Positions 38,050 through 47,772 of a DNA stretch of 64,000 nt are shown piece by piece. The notes under the pieces are model-generated. The model searched no databases. It was not told the origin of the DNA and worked only from the letters and a program-made list of their open reading frames with translations. The DNA comes from CBDEVH01 sp965243565 (GTDB lineage Bacteria; Pseudomonadota; Gammaproteobacteria; Tethybacterales; Persebacteraceae). Position numbers and translations under genes: made by a program. Location: assembly GCA_965243565.1 (NCBI GenBank), contig OZ251571.1:1426001-1490000 (forward strand). Direction: 5' to 3'. Each line of letters begins with the position of its first letter. Position 1 is the first letter of the stretch.

Positions 38050-38226
38050 GCCTTTGGTCTTAAATGTTTTTTTTGTATTGATAACAGTTCCTCCTTTTTT
38101 TTACCTTAATTTTTTATATTAATAGGACTATAAAATACCATTGTAACAAATAATTAAAAATTTCATCTAAAGTGTTTTTATGGCAGTCTAAGTACGGCTA
38201 TTTGAATTTAGGTATAATGTTATTTG

Positions 38227-38565
38227 ATGCAAACGATTTCTTTTGACCATTATGATTTAGTAGAACTGCGGGTGGGCACGATTGTGCGGGCGGAGGCTTT
38301 TGCTAAAGCACGCAAAGCGGCTTATAAGGTATGGGTAGATTTTGGTGACGAAATCGGCATAAAAAAATCAAGTGCACAAATTACCGATTTATATACGTTG
38401 GATTCATTAATTGGCAAACAAGTTATTGGGGTGATTAATTTCCCTGCTCGCCAAGTTGCCGATTTTATGTCAGAATTTTTATTAACTGGCTTTTACAACA
38501 AAGATGGTGCGGTAGTACTTGCTATTCCAGAACAAAGTGTAGCCAATGGCGAGAAGCTTAATTAA
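38227..38565 (+). CDS. csaA: CsaA-like tRNA-binding protein
   Basis: 112 residues of the EMAP/OB-fold tRNA-binding domain: DLVELRVGTIVRAE, KVWVDFGDEIGIKKSSAQIT, GKQVIGVINFPARQVADFMSE and AVVLAIPEQSVANGEKL. This matches CsaA, a dimeric tRNA-binding protein, also described as chaperone-like. ATG 38227 preferred over TTG 38224. Confidence 0.9.
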   Translation: MQTISFDHYDLVELRVGTIVRAEAFAKARKAAYKVWVDFGDEIGIKKSSAQITDLYTLDSLIGKQVIGVINFPARQVADFMSEFLLTGFYNKDGAVVLAIPEQSVANGEKLN

Positions 38566-38690
38566 TACCGATTTTTTTTGATAACAAGATTGGTTAGGAT
38601 TTATTCATTCAAGTATAATTAGCGTTTGGTACTTGTATTTCGCGGTGGGCAATAATACCGATTTCTTTCTCATCGTGCGATTCTTTCAGT

Positions 38691-38767
38691 GGTGGTTGTA
38701 GCTCAGTTGGTAGAGCCCTGGATTGTGATTCCAGTTGTCGTGGGTTCGAGCCCCATCAGTCACCCCA
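38691..38767 (+). tRNA. tRNA-His (GTG)
   Basis: 77 nt including the extra 5' G(-1), which pairs with C73, the histidine identity feature. Anticodon loop TTGTGAT (GTG), T-arm GGGTTCGAGCCC, CCA encoded. Confidence 0.96.
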
Positions 38768-38813
38768 CTTATCGGATAAATACCAATTATTTCAACTGCC
38801 GAGAATTTTATCC

Positions 38814-40592
38814 ATGTCTGCTCTTTTTTCTCCTATTCAAATCGACCAATGGTGTGTATTTGAACAATCTGGACAGATTGTTCATGCCAAAGTTGTTTCT
38901 GTGTCGGATAAAAATATTCGGTTAAATAACAACAAACGCATTGCCCGTCAGCAAGTTTGGTTCAATTTTGATGAATCAATGCTTAATGCTACCATTCAAA
39001 CTGCCGATATATGGCGAGGACAACTAGACATTGATGAGCTATGGCAAGCAAGTGCTGGCGAAAATTTAACATTGGCTGAATTAACGGCGGTTGGCACCAA
39101 TGACACCCATGTTGGAATTCAATGGGCTGTTTTAGAATGCATTATTGCTAACCCTATTTATTTCAAACGGTTCAACCAACAAATCATACCGGTTAATGCT
39201 TCTGTTTTACAAAAAGCGTTAACGTCGGTTGATGCCCGTAAAAGACTGTTACACCTAGAAAATCAATTACTAACCGAACTACAAGCAAATAAAGTCCCCG
39301 ATGCAATTGCTCAAGATATGATTCCGTTGCTGTGTCAGACCAATAAGCTTTTGCCAACGTATCAGGCGTTAAGAAAATTTTTAGGCAAGGACAAAGAAGC
39401 GTTTGCCCAGTTTTTCATCAATGCTGGTTTATTAAAAGACATCTGTGAGTATTGGATAATTCTTTTTGAAAGCCAATGGAATCACGCTGATACAAACGAT
39501 AACGTCGTTTTTGCCACAACCGATTTGCCTAATTTACCCAAAAGCGAGACCATGGCGTTTAGTATTGATGATGGTGGTACGATAGAAGTAGATGACGCAT
39601 TTAGCGTGAACTACATAGATGATGAGCTCGTTCAGATAGGGGTGCATATCGCCGCTCCCGCTTTAATAAACAACGATAAAGTGTTTGAAATAGCCCGCCA
39701 TCATTTAACATCGGTCTATACACCTACCAAAAAATACCCGATGTTGCCATTATCGATAATTGAAGAATTTTCATTGTCAACCACACATTTCCGACCTGCG
39801 ATTAGCTTGTATATATTGTTTAACCCCAGCGACAACTCATGGCAAGTACAAAATACAACGGTAGAATTAATTAAATTAAATAGTACACTCACGCCCGACC
39901 AAGTCAGCGAAGGCAAAATAAGTGATGCTGTGCAAAAGGCTTATGACTATTTGTTTCAATTTTCTGATGTGCTGATTTTTCAAAAGCCACTGCCTTATGT
40001 CGACCGTTCGCGTAATTTTAAAGTCGATACTGCTAATATGTTGGTTAGTAAAAGAGATAAAAACGAGGTTCATATTGTTGTCGAAACATTGATGCGCTTG
40101 GTTAATTCGCATTGGGGCAAACAAATTAACCAAGCCAATATTGGCGGCTTATACCGACATAACGGCAATACGATTGCGCTTTCTAAAAAAATCGAAGATC
40201 CGTATGTGTGGGTGTCTTCGCCATTGCGGCGATTTGTTGATTTAATTAATCAACGACTATTACTTTCTTTATTATCATATCCAAAGCCCTATTCGGAGCA
40301 ATGGCATAAACTGGCAAAACAATATGAAATAAAGAGAGCACAGGCGCGACATTTTCAAATGACGATGGAATGCCATTGGGCAATGATGATTCTCCAACAA
40401 AAAACATTGCCTTTTGTTGAACCAATTGATATTAGCAAACGAGGAAAAATTCAACTGAAAAACTATCCGATTACAGTACAAACGTCCTCGCCACTGCCCA
40501 TCAACGTCCAACTGTCTCAACTAAAATCCACACAGTTACAAATAACATCTATCAATTTTTTCACACAACAGGTAATAGGAGATTTGGTATGA
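38814..40592 (+). CDS. RNase II-family exoribonuclease (RNB domain)
   Basis: 592 residues. RNB catalytic core: MAFSIDDGGTIEVDDAFSV (metal-binding aspartates) near residue 245, VQIGVHIAAPA, YPMLPLSIIEEFSLS, and VSSPLRRFVDLINQRLL near residue 475, all normal RNase II/R features. The N-terminal part is diverged and no clear C-terminal S1 domain is seen, so it belongs to the RNase II-like group without recognised tail. Degrades RNA 3' to 5'. Overlaps aroE by 4 bases (ATGA). Confidence 0.88.
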   Translation: MSALFSPIQIDQWCVFEQSGQIVHAKVVSVSDKNIRLNNNKRIARQQVWFNFDESMLNATIQTADIWRGQLDIDELWQASAGENLTLAELTAVGTNDTHVGIQWAVLECIIANPIYFKRFNQQIIPVNASVLQKALTSVDARKRLLHLENQLLTELQANKVPDAIAQDMIPLLCQTNKLLPTYQALRKFLGKDKEAFAQFFINAGLLKDICEYWIILFESQWNHADTNDNVVFATTDLPNLPKSETMAFSIDDGGTIEVDDAFSVNYIDDELVQIGVHIAAPALINNDKVFEIARHHLTSVYTPTKKYPMLPLSIIEEFSLSTTHFRPAISLYILFNPSDNSWQVQNTTVELIKLNSTLTPDQVSEGKISDAVQKAYDYLFQFSDVLIFQKPLPYVDRSRNFKVDTANMLVSKRDKNEVHIVVETLMRLVNSHWGKQINQANIGGLYRHNGNTIALSKKIEDPYVWVSSPLRRFVDLINQRLLLSLLSYPKPYSEQWHKLAKQYEIKRAQARHFQMTMECHWAMMILQQKTLPFVEPIDISKRGKIQLKNYPITVQTSSPLPINVQLSQLKSTQLQITSINFFTQQVIGDLV

Positions 40593-41389
40593 GTAGCCGT
40601 TATGGTGTTTGTGGCAATCCGATACGGCATTCGTTATCTCCTTGGTTACATCGCTATTTTGCACAAATAACACAACGCCCGATTAATTACGCCGCTTATC
40701 ATGTAGCCCAAAATGGATTTTCTGATTTTGCCACGCAATTTTTTGCACAAGGTGGGCGTGGTTTAAACATTACATTGCCATTTAAAGGCGATGCCCTACA
40801 GCTATCTGATATTCAAACTAGTTTTAGCAAACAAGTAAGGGCGGCCAATGTGCTCTTGTATAAAAATCAAAAAATTCAAGCATTTAATACCGATGGGGCT
40901 GGGTTTATTCAAGATATTAAACATTATATTCGTGGTGGCGTTAAAGCACGAGATGTTTTGCTATTGGGGGCTGGTGGGGCTGCTAGAGCCGTTGCTTTTG
41001 CCATTGCCAAAGAGCAACCCAATGCTTTTTTTATTTATAACCGCACGCTACACAAAGCATCATCATTGGCAGACGACTGCGGGGCTAAGAGCCTTGCCGA
41101 TTTAGACAAGAATACTTCTTACGACATTATCATTAATGCTTCCGCTGCGGGGCATACATCATCGGCAATGACATTTCCACCGACTTTATTTCGGTCAACA
41201 AAAATAGCCTATGATTTATCTTATGGCAAGGCAGCACATGCTTTTTTATCAACGGCAGGGCAGATGGGAGCACACAAAACGGTCGATGGCATAGGCATGC
41301 TCGCACGACAAGCGGCACTTTCTTTTGCTATTTGGCAAGGCGTATTACCACCCACCACCAATGCCATTGACTTTTTGCAAAACGCATAG
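40589..41389 (+). CDS. aroE: Shikimate dehydrogenase
   Basis: 266 residues. YGVCGNPIRHSLSPWLHRYFA (shikimate-binding SxS), NITLPFKGDAL with catalytic Lys, FNTDGAGFIQDI (catalytic Asp), and the NADP loop LLLGAGGAARAVAFA. Reduces 3-dehydroshikimate to shikimate. The start overlaps the RNase gene stop. aroE-RNase II pairing suggests coupled translation only, not a shared task. Confidence 0.96.
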   Translation: MSSRYGVCGNPIRHSLSPWLHRYFAQITQRPINYAAYHVAQNGFSDFATQFFAQGGRGLNITLPFKGDALQLSDIQTSFSKQVRAANVLLYKNQKIQAFNTDGAGFIQDIKHYIRGGVKARDVLLLGAGGAARAVAFAIAKEQPNAFFIYNRTLHKASSLADDCGAKSLADLDKNTSYDIIINASAAGHTSSAMTFPPTLFRSTKIAYDLSYGKAAHAFLSTAGQMGAHKTVDGIGMLARQAALSFAIWQGVLPPTTNAIDFLQNA

Positions 41390-41432
41390 GGGCTTATATG
41401 TTAGAATCCCCTCCCATTAATAAAAAGGCAAT

Positions 41433-41509
41433 GGCGGTGTAGCTCAGTTGGTTAGAGCAGCGGAATCATAATCCGTGTGCCGGGGGTTCAAATCCCTCCT
41501 CCGCTACCA
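41433..41509 (+). tRNA. tRNA-Met (CAT), elongator
   Basis: 77 nt with CCA. D-arm GCTCAGTTGGTTAGAGC, anticodon loop ATCATAA (CAT). It lacks the three G:C anticodon-stem pairs of initiator tRNA, so elongator Met is favoured over fMet; an Ile-CAT (TilS substrate) identity is less likely but cannot be excluded by eye. Confidence 0.88.
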
Positions 41510-41600
41510 ATTTTTTTTGTATAATAGTCATTATTATTCCATTCAAATAAATCCTTTACTACTCCATGAACACTTTTCGTGTCCTATTTTATTTATCACT

Positions 41601-42956
41601 ATGAATAAAAAATTATTCATCCGCACTTTTGGGTGCCAAATGAATGAATATGATTCCGACAAAATGTCGGATATCATGCACGAAACAGGCGTTACAAGAA
41701 CCAACGCCATCGAAGAAGCCGATATTGTTATATTAAATACTTGCTCGATACGCGAAAAAGCAGAAGAAAAAGTTTTTTCTGATCTCGGACGTATCCGTCG
41801 TCTTAAAGAAAAAAATCCGGATTTGGTTATCGGTGTGGGTGGATGTGTTGCCTCACAAGAAGGCAAAACCATTCTCCAACGCGCGCCCTTTGTTGATGTT
41901 GTGTTTGGTCCGCAAACCATTCACCGCTTGCCTCAGCTCATTGAACAATCTAAACAAACAAAAAAACCACAGATTGATATTAGTTTTCCTGAAATCGAAA
42001 AATTCGATGCTCTACCGAAATCACAAAACACTGGTGCAACCGCTTTTGTTTCTATTATGGAAGGCTGTAGCAAATACTGTACGTTTTGTGTTGTCCCCTA
42101 CACTCGCGGCGAGGAAATCTCTCGCCCTCTCAACGGTATTATTGACGAAATTAAACAACTCGTACAACAAGGCATCAAGGAAGTAACGCTTTTAGGACAA
42201 AATGTTAATGCATATTTTATGCAGTTTAACGGCATGGATGTCGATTTTACTGCATTACTTGAATGTATTAGCGACATTGACGGAGTCGAACGTATTCGCT
42301 TTACAACGTCCCACCCCATCGAGTTTACAGATCGACTCATCAATGCCTATTCTTATTTACCCAAACTGCCAGACTACTTACATTTACCCGTACAATCAGG
42401 TTCTGATAAAATTCTATCGCAAATGAAACGAGGTTACACCACATTGGAATTTAAACGAATCATTCGCCGAGTACGCGAACACCGCCCCGACATTCACGTG
42501 TCTAGCGATTTTATTATTGGTTTTCCCGGCGAGACAGAAAAAGATTTCAACCAAACCATGAAACTCATCGACGATGTTGGTTTTGATTTTAGCTTTAGCT
42601 TTATTTATAGTCCACGCCCAGGCACACCTGCTGCCTTTATGCCAGACGATACCTCCCTGACGGTTAAAAAAGACCGACTCGCCATACTACAACAAACAAT
42701 TGATTCCTATGGCAGAACGCTAAGCGAAAAAATGATAGGACATGTTTTTCCTGTTTTGGTTGAAGGCAAAGCCAAAAGAAGCGATAACATGCAAGGGCGT
42801 ACATCCAATAACCGTGTGGTTAACTTTTCAGGCACTGCTGATTCCATTGGCAAAACCATCCCTATCGAAATGCTAAAAACAACGACTTATAGTTTGCTTG
42901 GCGAGCCTGCCGACAACCCGCTGTCTTTTGCTAACAAGTCCTCTACTATTAACTAA
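41601..42956 (+). CDS. miaB: tRNA-2-methylthio-N6-dimethylallyladenosine synthase
   Basis: Radical-SAM methylthiotransferase acting on A37 of UNN-reading tRNAs. 451 residues from ATG 41601 (MNKKLFIRTFGCQMNEYDS); the frame is open upstream to 41475 through the tRNA, so that part is not coding. N-terminal UPF0004 cysteines lie in GCQMN, NTCSIREKAEEK and GGCVASQEG. Radical SAM motif CSKYCTFCVVPYTRG. C-terminal TRAM-like domain. Leads the miaB-phoH-ybeY-ybeX-lnt cluster typical of gammaproteobacteria. Confidence 0.97.
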   Translation: MNKKLFIRTFGCQMNEYDSDKMSDIMHETGVTRTNAIEEADIVILNTCSIREKAEEKVFSDLGRIRRLKEKNPDLVIGVGGCVASQEGKTILQRAPFVDVVFGPQTIHRLPQLIEQSKQTKKPQIDISFPEIEKFDALPKSQNTGATAFVSIMEGCSKYCTFCVVPYTRGEEISRPLNGIIDEIKQLVQQGIKEVTLLGQNVNAYFMQFNGMDVDFTALLECISDIDGVERIRFTTSHPIEFTDRLINAYSYLPKLPDYLHLPVQSGSDKILSQMKRGYTTLEFKRIIRRVREHRPDIHVSSDFIIGFPGETEKDFNQTMKLIDDVGFDFSFSFIYSPRPGTPAAFMPDDTSLTVKKDRLAILQQTIDSYGRTLSEKMIGHVFPVLVEGKAKRSDNMQGRTSNNRVVNFSGTADSIGKTIPIEMLKTTTYSLLGEPADNPLSFANKSSTIN

Positions 42957-42970
42957 TTATCATCCATTGA

Positions 42971-43975
42971 ATGGATACACCCATACGCTTTACTCTACCC
43001 GCCGATAGCAATGTTCGATTGAATAATCTATGTGGTGTTATGGATAATAATATCCTGCACTTAGAGCGCGCGTTGTCTGTTACTATTAAAAGACGTGGTG
43101 AAGTTTTTGAAATTAATGGTGATGACTCTAATTTAGCCAAAACCATCATTGAACACTTTTTTACCAAAGCCGATAAAAATATTGATATTAACGATATTCG
43201 CCGTTATTTAACGCAAACAGTCATTAACAATACGGATACAAATGAGATACAAGAAACCTATCAAAAAGAGCCCAAACATCAATCTGAATACGGTTTTGAA
43301 CACATTCCGGGCAATGACAGCCTATCTACCAAAACCAATCAGTCTCGGCATTTTAAAGTACGCACGCACGCCCAGCAGGTTTTTATTGACAAAATAAATG
43401 CCAACGCCATTACGCTATGCACGGGGCCTGCAGGCACCGGCAAAACCCATGTTGCCATTGCGGCGGCATTACAACAAACCCACATTAATCGTCACTTACG
43501 TTTATTGTTGTCTCGTCCGATTGTCGAAGCAGCAGGAGAACGGCTTGGTTTTTTACCCGGTGATATGGAAAAAAAGGCAAACCCCTATTTACGCCCATTG
43601 TATGATGTATTAGCACAAACCATTGGTTTGCGTGAGGTCGAAAGGCGGATGGCAGAAGGGCTAATTGAAGTCTTGCCTTTGGCTTTTATGCGTGGCATTA
43701 CTTTAAAAAATACGTTTCTCATTTTAGATGAAGCACAAAACACCACCAAAGAACAAATGAAAATGCTGCTCTCACGCATTGGCGAAAACTCCACCATTGT
43801 TGTTTGTGGAGATCCAACGCAAAATGATTTAACCAAAGACATGACATCGGGGCTTTGCGATGCCATTACTCGCTTACAAAGAATAAAAAACATCGCCGTT
43901 CATCATTTTGATGCAGGTGATATTGTTCGGCATCCATTGGTACACAAAATACTAACTGCTTATGAAAAATCCTGA
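42971..43975 (+). CDS. ybeZ: PhoH-like ATPase (YbeZ)
   Basis: 334 residues. N-terminal KH-like part (NNLCGVMDNNILHLERALSV), then ATPase: TGPAGTGKTHVAIAAAL (Walker A), SRPIVEAAGERLGFLPGD, FLILDEAQNTTKEQMKMLLSR (Walker B), and VVCGDPTQNDL. Works with YbeY in RNA metabolism. Overlaps ybeY by 14 bases. Confidence 0.95.
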   Translation: MDTPIRFTLPADSNVRLNNLCGVMDNNILHLERALSVTIKRRGEVFEINGDDSNLAKTIIEHFFTKADKNIDINDIRRYLTQTVINNTDTNEIQETYQKEPKHQSEYGFEHIPGNDSLSTKTNQSRHFKVRTHAQQVFIDKINANAITLCTGPAGTGKTHVAIAAALQQTHINRHLRLLLSRPIVEAAGERLGFLPGDMEKKANPYLRPLYDVLAQTIGLREVERRMAEGLIEVLPLAFMRGITLKNTFLILDEAQNTTKEQMKMLLSRIGENSTIVVCGDPTQNDLTKDMTSGLCDAITRLQRIKNIAVHHFDAGDIVRHPLVHKILTAYEKS

Positions 43976-44426
43976 ATTTGAACTATCGATTCGAGACGTC
44001 AGCGGCGAGGAACCTCCATCGCGATATCACATTAAACGGTGGATTCGCACCACCCTCAAAACGGCAATCCCTGATAACAATCGAACAGTTGATATTAGTA
44101 TTCGCTTTGTTAACGTTGAAGAAGGGCTTTCTTTCAATCATCGTTTTCTGCAAAAAGAACACGCCACGAATGTATTGTCTTTTGACTATAGCACCGATGA
44201 TTTAGTAATGGGCGATATTATTATTTGTTGCCCAGTCGTTATTAGTGAAGCCGAACATTATAAAATTCCGTTACAATTACGATATGCACATATGATTGTG
44301 CATGGAATGTTACATTTATTAAGTTATGTGCACGATACACCGTCTTCTCAAAAAACAATGGAAACAATGGAAGAAACCATATTGACTTCGCTTAAATTTC
44401 CATCACCCTATATACAAAACTCCTAA
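43962..44426 (+). CDS. ybeY: Endoribonuclease / 16S rRNA maturation factor YbeY
   Basis: 154 residues. The metal site is HGMLHLLSYVHD: His, x3, His, x5, His, as in YbeY (HGxLHLxGYDH), though the usual GYDH is SYVH. RFLQKEHATNVLSFDY and MGDIIICCPVV are typical. Needed for 16S 3'-end processing. ATG 43962 lies inside the ybeZ end; its stop overlaps the next start (TAATGA). Confidence 0.93.
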   Translation: MKNPEFELSIRDVSGEEPPSRYHIKRWIRTTLKTAIPDNNRTVDISIRFVNVEEGLSFNHRFLQKEHATNVLSFDYSTDDLVMGDIIICCPVVISEAEHYKIPLQLRYAHMIVHGMLHLLSYVHDTPSSQKTMETMEETILTSLKFPSPYIQNS

Positions 44427-45286
44427 TGATAAATCAAAATCAAAAAGACAAACAAGGTTGGAAAGAATCAATTTCCCGCCTTTTGGGCATTTACCCCAAA
44501 AACCGAAAAGAATTCATTAAACTACTTAGTAGCTTACAAAAATCCCACCATTTTTGCACTTCGCGCGAAATCCAAATTATTGTCGATGTGCTACGTATAC
44601 GTGAATGGAAAATTCGTGATGTAATGACCCACTACAGCGATACAGATACCGTTAATAAAACCGATGATTTTGCAACAGTGATTGAAAAAATATGTGAATC
44701 AGAGCATTCTCGTTATCCCGTTATTTGCAAAAAAAACGGAGAGATAGAGGTATTGGGCATTTTACTTGCCAAAGATCTTTTATCTTATATCAAAGACCCC
44801 GCATCATTTTCGGTAGCCAAAGTCATGCGTCAAGCAACTTTTGAGCCAGATTCAAAAACGCTTGATGCGTTATTGGAAGTTTTTTTAGAAACAAAAAACC
44901 ACATGATTATTGTGCTTAATGAATTTACCAAACCTGCTGGTATTATTACGATTGAGGATTTACTTGAAAAAATTGTGGGTGAAATTGAAGATGAATCCGA
45001 TAGTGATGAAGATAGACCTTTTATTCTCCTTAATGATGGCAGTTACCGCATTAAAGGCACTCTGTCACTCGAAGAATTTAACCAAGAATTTAAAGCGCAA
45101 ATAACGCATGACGAAGCCAATAGCATGGCTGAATTAATAGCAGCGACAATTGAAGATTTCCCACAAAAAGGTATGATATGTGAGATTGATGCCTTTTGTT
45201 TTTGCATAGAAAATGTCGAAAAAAGAGGGATAATGAGTGTTATAGTAACCTCCAAGCCACAGTCAACACGCGATGCTATCGAGTAA
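44426..45286 (+). CDS. ybeX: CorC/YbeX-type CBS-domain protein
   Basis: 286 residues without membrane helices. Two CBS domains (IRDVMTHYSDTDTV, FATVIEKICESEHSRYPVIC, GILLAKDLLSYI; FLETKNHMIIVLNEFTKPAGIITIEDLLEKIVGEIEDE), then a CorC_HlyC C-terminal domain (GTLSLEEFNQEF). Linked to magnesium/cobalt efflux (CorC) and, in recent work, ribosome-related functions. Cluster position is the canonical ybeX slot. Confidence 0.93.
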   Translation: MINQNQKDKQGWKESISRLLGIYPKNRKEFIKLLSSLQKSHHFCTSREIQIIVDVLRIREWKIRDVMTHYSDTDTVNKTDDFATVIEKICESEHSRYPVICKKNGEIEVLGILLAKDLLSYIKDPASFSVAKVMRQATFEPDSKTLDALLEVFLETKNHMIIVLNEFTKPAGIITIEDLLEKIVGEIEDESDSDEDRPFILLNDGSYRIKGTLSLEEFNQEFKAQITHDEANSMAELIAATIEDFPQKGMICEIDAFCFCIENVEKRGIMSVIVTSKPQSTRDAIE

Positions 45287-45294
45287 TAACGCTG

Positions 45295-46803
45295 TTGAAC
45301 AATTATAAATTTTCACTCACTATTTTACTAACCGCCATTGGTGGTTCGGTCAGCACGCTTGCTTTTGCACCCACTCATTATTGGTGGTTATTGCCACTTT
45401 GTCTAACCGTTGTCTTTTATTGGATAGCCAAGAGTAGCAAAATAAAACACGCTTTTGCCTATGGTTGGGCATTTGGTTTTTCCTATTTTTTGGCAGGTTT
45501 GTGGTGGATATACGAAGCCTTATCAGGGCATATTGGTTTTCACCCCATTGTCGCTTTTATACTCACCGCATTAATGTGTGGCATATTTGCCGTTATCCCT
45601 GCCACCGTCTGTACTCTGGCAGCAAGCTTTAAAAAATACCAACACCGTGTTTTTGCTTTGGCAGCGTTATGGACATTGTCCGAATGGTTACGCAGCTGGG
45701 TACTCACTGGTTTTCCTTGGTTATTGCACGGTTATTCACAAATACCCAATTATCTTTTTGCCGATTGGGCACCCATTATCGGTATCATTGGTATTGGTCT
45801 GGTATTGCATTGTGCCATTGCTTGTATTTTAATATTGCCCACTATTTCTAACAAAAGCCGAATAAAAACAGGGGTTGTTGTTGCTTTTTTATTGTTTGCA
45901 CCAGCGGTTATTAATTCGTCTTGGACATGGACATATTTATCAGGCGACATGAGTGTATCACTGGTTCAAGGCAATGTTAAACAAGATTTAAAATGGCACG
46001 AAGCACGAGTCATGAAAGCACTAGAAGATTATATTTTCATTGCCAACAATGAAGAAAGTCAGTTGCTTATTATGCCCGAAACCGCCCTACCGATGTATCT
46101 CGAAGATTTACCCAGCGGTTATCTGCAAGAGTTACGCCGAGCCTCTGATAAAAACAACAACATGCTGATTATCGGTGTTTTTATGCAAGACGAGCAAGGC
46201 AGAACCTATAACAGCGCACTTCTTGTTGAGCCGCATAAAATTAACCAATACCATAAAACACATCTGGTGCCTTACGGCGAATTTTTTCCCATGCCTGATT
46301 TCTTACGTCGCTTATTGCGTGCCAATGGGATACCTTTTGCCGATTTATCCCCCGGTCTCTATAAAAAATCATCAAAATTACCCAATGGCTTTTTTGCGGG
46401 TATTTCTATTTGTTACGAAATTGCCTTTGGCGATGAATTACGCAAACAACTCCCAACCTCTAATGTATTAATCAATATTACCAATGATGGTTGGTTTGAC
46501 AACTCATTGATGCCACATCAGCACTTACAGATTTCTCAAGCCCGTGCATTGGAAAGCGGACGCTGGGTCTTGCGCTCTGCCAATACAGGAATTACGGCTA
46601 TTATCAACGACAAAGGACAAATTGTAAAAGCACTACCACCACAAATTGAGGGAATTTTAAAACATCGCTTTCAGATGCGATCTGGTATAACCCCTTATAT
46701 TTTGTTGGGCGATTTAAGCGCTGTTGCTGTTTGTTCTCTTATTTTACTCACTCTACTGAGTTTACTACTTATCGAAAGATATAAACGCAAACAAAGCGCA
46801 TAA
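45295..46803 (+). CDS. lnt: Apolipoprotein N-acyltransferase
   Basis: Adds the third acyl chain to lipoproteins; inner membrane. About 502 residues from TTG 45295, chosen because it comes 9 bases after the ybeX stop and leads into the first helix; no ATG is available nearby and the frame stays open to 45196. Helical N-terminal half, then a nitrilase domain: catalytic Glu in LLIMPETALPMYL, Lys region YHKTHLVPYGEF, Cys in FAGISICYEIAFGD. ITNDGWFDNSLMPHQHLQ is a signature. Confidence 0.93.
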   Translation: MNNYKFSLTILLTAIGGSVSTLAFAPTHYWWLLPLCLTVVFYWIAKSSKIKHAFAYGWAFGFSYFLAGLWWIYEALSGHIGFHPIVAFILTALMCGIFAVIPATVCTLAASFKKYQHRVFALAALWTLSEWLRSWVLTGFPWLLHGYSQIPNYLFADWAPIIGIIGIGLVLHCAIACILILPTISNKSRIKTGVVVAFLLFAPAVINSSWTWTYLSGDMSVSLVQGNVKQDLKWHEARVMKALEDYIFIANNEESQLLIMPETALPMYLEDLPSGYLQELRRASDKNNNMLIIGVFMQDEQGRTYNSALLVEPHKINQYHKTHLVPYGEFFPMPDFLRRLLRANGIPFADLSPGLYKKSSKLPNGFFAGISICYEIAFGDELRKQLPTSNVLINITNDGWFDNSLMPHQHLQISQARALESGRWVLRSANTGITAIINDKGQIVKALPPQIEGILKHRFQMRSGITPYILLGDLSAVAVCSLILLTLLSLLLIERYKRKQSA

Positions 46804-46823
46804 CTATCGCTTATAATGCTTGT

Positions 46824-47762
46824 ATGTCTGTACTTTTAGCCAATCCCCGAGGTTTTTGTGCTGGTGTTGACCGTGCCATCAACATCGTCAATAGAATCCT
46901 CGAAAAATACGGCACGCCTGTTTATGTCAAGCACGAAATCGTCCATAACCATATTGTGGTGGACGATTTTATTCAACGTGGGGTTATTTTTATTGAAGAC
47001 ATCGACCAAGTACCACCACACTCCATTCTTATTTTTTCGGCACATGGCGTTTCTGCCTCTATTCGGCAGCAAGCAATAGAACGTCAACTTACTATTTATG
47101 ATGCCACCTGCCCTTTGGTAACCAAAGTCCATGCCGAGGTACAACGCTTACATAAAAAAGGCTACGAAATTATTATGATTGGTCATGCAGGTCACCCTGA
47201 AGTCGAAGGCACACTAGGGCAAGTAAGCGATGGTGTGTATTTGGTAGAGGACAAAAAAGATGTGGACAATTTATTTATTCGACACCCCGATAAACTCACT
47301 TATGTAACGCAAACCACGTTATCGGTCGATGACACTCAATACCTCATTGATTTATTAAAAAAACGATACCCCGATATAAAATCACCGCGCAACAGCGATA
47401 TTTGCTATGCCACCCAAAACCGACAAGATGCTATTAAAAGCTTAGCCGAGCAATGTGATGTCATATTGGTGGTTGGCTCACAAACCAGCTCTAACTCTAA
47501 CCGCCTATGCGAAGTTGCCAAACAATTCGGGGTTGTTTCTTACCTAATTGATACAGTCGACGATGTGCAGCAAGATTGGATTAACAATGCACAATGTATT
47601 GGTGTGACTGCCGGTGCGTCTGCACCCGAACATTTAGTGCAAACATTAGTAAAAGAATTACAAGAAAAACACCACCGTGTTCGAGTAGAGGAACTAGTTG
47701 GGGTTGAAGAAAAAATTGTTTTTTCGATTCCCAAACCTTTAAAGAAAAATTGCCCCACCTAG
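46824..47762 (+). CDS. ispH: 4-hydroxy-3-methylbut-2-enyl diphosphate reductase
   Basis: Last enzyme of the MEP pathway, making IPP and DMAPP. 312 residues with the three cluster cysteines (NPRGFCAGVDRA, DATCPLVTKVH, SDICYATQNRQDA), YVKHEIVHN, SAHGVSASIR, and VVGSQTSSNSNRLCEVA. ATG 46824, 20 bases after lnt. ispE of the same pathway is near the left end. Confidence 0.97.
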   Translation: MSVLLANPRGFCAGVDRAINIVNRILEKYGTPVYVKHEIVHNHIVVDDFIQRGVIFIEDIDQVPPHSILIFSAHGVSASIRQQAIERQLTIYDATCPLVTKVHAEVQRLHKKGYEIIMIGHAGHPEVEGTLGQVSDGVYLVEDKKDVDNLFIRHPDKLTYVTQTTLSVDDTQYLIDLLKKRYPDIKSPRNSDICYATQNRQDAIKSLAEQCDVILVVGSQTSSNSNRLCEVAKQFGVVSYLIDTVDDVQQDWINNAQCIGVTAGASAPEHLVQTLVKELQEKHHRVRVEELVGVEEKIVFSIPKPLKKNCPT

Positions 47763-47772
47763 ATTACTTTTA

